Notes under the pieces: model-generated
Told to the model about the DNA's origin: nothing
What the model saw: only the letters and a program-made list of their open reading frames with translations
Database searches by the model: none
Translations under genes and position numbers: made by a program
Shown here: positions 7,100 to 8,184 of the stretch, piece by piece
How the letters are laid out: every line of letters starts with the position of its first letter
Numbering within the stretch: the stretch's first letter is position 1
Origin: Nitrososphaeraceae archaeon
GTDB taxonomy: Archaea > Thermoproteota > Nitrososphaeria > Nitrososphaerales > Nitrososphaeraceae
DNA length: 8,184 nt
Assembly (NCBI GenBank): GCA_025449515.1
Contig: JANWJI010000191.1
Span: 1-8,184, forward strand
Direction of reading: 5' to 3'

Positions 7100-7506
7100 T
7101 TAATGCTTTGTTGCACAATTCGTTATGTTATAAGTGATGCTAGTTTGACCAATCTGCATTTAGCTTACCAATAGCAATTATGTAATATGATTGACTGGCC
7201 TTCATATAATCAATCACTAGTAAGACGTGGTCAAGTACTCTTGGATTTTGATGTACTTGATGGATGGGATCATGAATTATCTCAGAGTCTTCTCATAGAA
7301 TGTCCAAGAAATGTAATATCAGAAATGCTGTTAGAGGTATTCATGGAAATTCCATTCATTAGATTAGCTGAACCCTCTTCTAGATTTGCTTTAACGTCTC
7401 TTATCATAGCTGTGGAAAGCACATTTATAGATACAAAGCTCGCGGCAAGTAAAGATGTTAATATAAGAGACACGAGAAGAACAAAAAGCTTTGATCTTAT
7501 TTTCAT
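7100..7506 (-). pseudogene. Membrane sensor (histidine-kinase type) N-terminal remnant with PDC-like domain
   Basis: From ATG 7506 the - strand reads MKIRSKLFVLLVSLILTSLL, a basic start plus one transmembrane helix (about residues 5-27). NVLSTAMIRDVKANLEEGSA and MNTSNSISDITFLGHSM follow. This matches the N-termini of archaeal sensor histidine kinases and related receptors with an extracellular PDC/Cache domain. The frame ends at TGA 7284-7282. One base removed near 7290 continues it as DSEIIHDPIHQ, then HVLLVIDYMKASQSYYIIAI, ending at 7140. A second shift near 7154 gives IGQTSITYNITN down to a stop at 7102-7100. The fragment NKALIGIEY lies just beyond in another frame. These pieces line up with the normal order of a PDC domain. 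No second membrane helix, HAMP or kinase domain is present. It is a decayed gene, with the first 70 or so residues best preserved. Confidence 0.65.
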
Positions 7507-7516
7507 GATTTGTTAC

Positions 7517-7554
7517 CTTGTACATTAAGATCTATATTGTACATTAAGATCTAT
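7517..7554 (-). promoter_or_regulatory. Duplicated 19-bp promoter segment of the sensor gene
   Basis: TTGTACATTAAGATCTATA occurs twice in perfect tandem (7517-7535 and 7536-7554), followed by a partial third start. On the - strand each unit supplies TATAGATCTTAATGTACAA. The proximal TATA core is 25-30 bases before the sensor ATG at 7506, the spacing for a leaderless transcript, and the second core lies 19 bases further upstream. Each unit contains the palindrome AGATCT. This looks like a tandem duplication of a core promoter. Confidence 0.5.
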
Positions 7555-7556
7555 AT

Positions 7557-7963
7557 TTGTACTGAATAAAACTACCGGATAAACGAGCCTTGCGTCATGA
7601 AATATCCAAATGTGGCAATTCCCAAATTAATTCCCAAATTATATTCTATGGAACATGGAACCATAATAAGAGAAGAGACACATTTAGACAATGACTGCAT
7701 TTGAGCAAGATACTAAGCAATTCACACAAGACGCATGTCCTCTTTTTGTCTATCTCTTGTGTCTTATGTAGAGCAGGCAAGACTAAAAACCTGACCTATG
7801 TAGAAACCTGAATCGGTCTCTTTCCGCAGTCACAAAGCGTGCTCGTTCTACTGATAACAGAGGTATGCCAAATTTATAAAAAGTGGTGGTGCTGTGTTCC
7901 TTTTCTTAGCCCAAAAAAACTAGCTGAATGCGGCAAGGAATGATTAAACTGGTGCTGAATCTA
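7557..7963. other. Stretch without a recognisable gene
   Basis: No frame on either strand gives a recognisable protein here. The longest suggestive piece is a roughly 46-codon - strand frame with a C-x2-C-x8-C-x2-C pattern at 7735-7688. The + strand has a 26-codon ORF from 7692. An 8-bp inverted repeat (ACACAAGA at 7724, TCTTGTGT at 7755) has a 23-base spacer. I judge none of these to be a supported gene or terminator. Confidence 0.4.
7616..7639. repeat. 12-bp tandem repeat, two copies
   Basis: AATTCCCAAATT occurs twice back to back without a mismatch. Each unit resembles an imperfect palindrome. No gene is recognisable on either side. It may be a replication-slippage product. Confidence 0.6.
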
Positions 7964-8184
7964 TTAGAATGGATGGAATACTTCAGTTAATAAGTTAATA
8001 CGTACTTGCTCCAACTCTTTCACCCTCTCATTGAAGAATTGTTCAGTTTTATCTAATAGAAACCTCCAGTAAGCAATATCATTGGCGTTATTATGTTGGG
8101 TAATACCTAAGAGTTTGGAACAGATTCAACCATCATTTTTGTCAGTATTCTGAAGATATTTTCGTTCCTATGATTGAACCTGAA
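7964..8184 (-). pseudogene. Unknown protein fragment, frameshifted, cut by the window edge
   Basis: On the - strand the frame entering from 8184 reads FRFNHRNENIFRILTKMMVE then SVPNS and ends at TAG 8109-8107. The overlapping neighbouring frame continues as LGITQHNNANDIAYWRFLLD, then KTEQFFNERVKELEQVRINL and LTEVFHPF, to TAA at 7966-7964. Adding one T at the junction (about 8108-8112) joins them into a single product of about 74 residues. The second part has clear amphipathic helical, possibly coiled-coil character (FFNERVKELEQVRINLL). Its composition looks like real coding sequence rather than noise. I do not recognise the family, and the beginning lies beyond the window. Confidence 0.45.

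Noticed and set aside
7187..7528. 113-codon + strand ORF
   Set aside because: It lies antisense to the sensor remnant, whose transmembrane start and PDC-like sequence are recognisable; this frame has no recognisable features.
7517..7639. Short tandem repeats considered as a CRISPR array
   Set aside because: There are two contiguous copies of each unit with no spacers between them, so they are simple tandem duplications.
7688..7735. C-x2-C-x8-C-x2-C pattern on the - strand, resembling a zinc ribbon
   Set aside because: The frame is only about 46 codons, has no start or promoter, and the rest (LLSILL, SLLLLW) does not look like a zinc-binding domain; it could be chance.
7724..7762. Inverted repeat ACACAAGA / TCTTGTGT as a terminator or attachment site
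   Set aside because: The arms are only 8 bp with a 23-base spacer and no T run follows; repeats of this size are expected by chance.

Overview
The window is AT-rich and gene-sparse. It looks like an accessory stretch of a chromosome from an ammonia-oxidising archaeon of the Nitrososphaeraceae (Nitrososphaera/Nitrosocosmicus type, Nitrososphaerota). This placement is inference from several things: the protein repertoire (secreted CHRD and F5/8-type-C proteins, an XPD/Rad3-like Fe-S helicase, a tiny secreted Ala/Val-rich peptide ending in a His run, a tyrosine recombinase of the type common in that group), TATA-like boxes placed for leaderless or short-leader transcripts, and the absence of convincing Shine-Dalgarno sequences.

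Positions 1-3206 carry three intact cell-surface or secreted proteins on the + strand. They are a CHRD-domain protein whose start lies before the window, an N-terminally anchored extracellular protein of a family I do not recognise, and a secreted F5/8C (discoidin-like) protein. Between the second and third sits a remnant of an IS5-type transposase. Positions 3207-4060 have no intact gene, but on the - strand they hold a small secreted peptide gene with a natural hexahistidine run and an in-frame TGA at codon 4.

Positions 4061-6124 (- strand) encode the one large enzyme, a 687-residue superfamily 2 helicase of the XPD/DinG/Rad3 group. It has complete Walker A, Walker B and motif VI sequences and a cysteine-rich Fe-S region. 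It diverges from a tyrosine recombinase at 6225 across a 100-bp intergenic region that contains TATA-like elements for both directions.

Positions 6225-8184 look like a gene graveyard. The recombinase reads through once five single-base indels are undone, four in A or T runs of four to six and one in a TTT run; it then breaks off after its first catalytic box. A short - strand ORF abuts the break tail-to-tail. Further on are a frameshifted - strand remnant of a membrane-bound sensor (histidine-kinase type N-terminus with a PDC-like extracellular domain), preceded by a duplicated 19-bp promoter segment, and a frameshifted - strand fragment that runs off the right edge. The contrast between intact genes on the left and frameshifted ones on the right suggests either real decay of an integrated element or locally poor sequence. 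I found no rRNA, tRNA or CRISPR array, and no complete new system; the helicase-recombinase pair and the His-rich peptide are the best leads.
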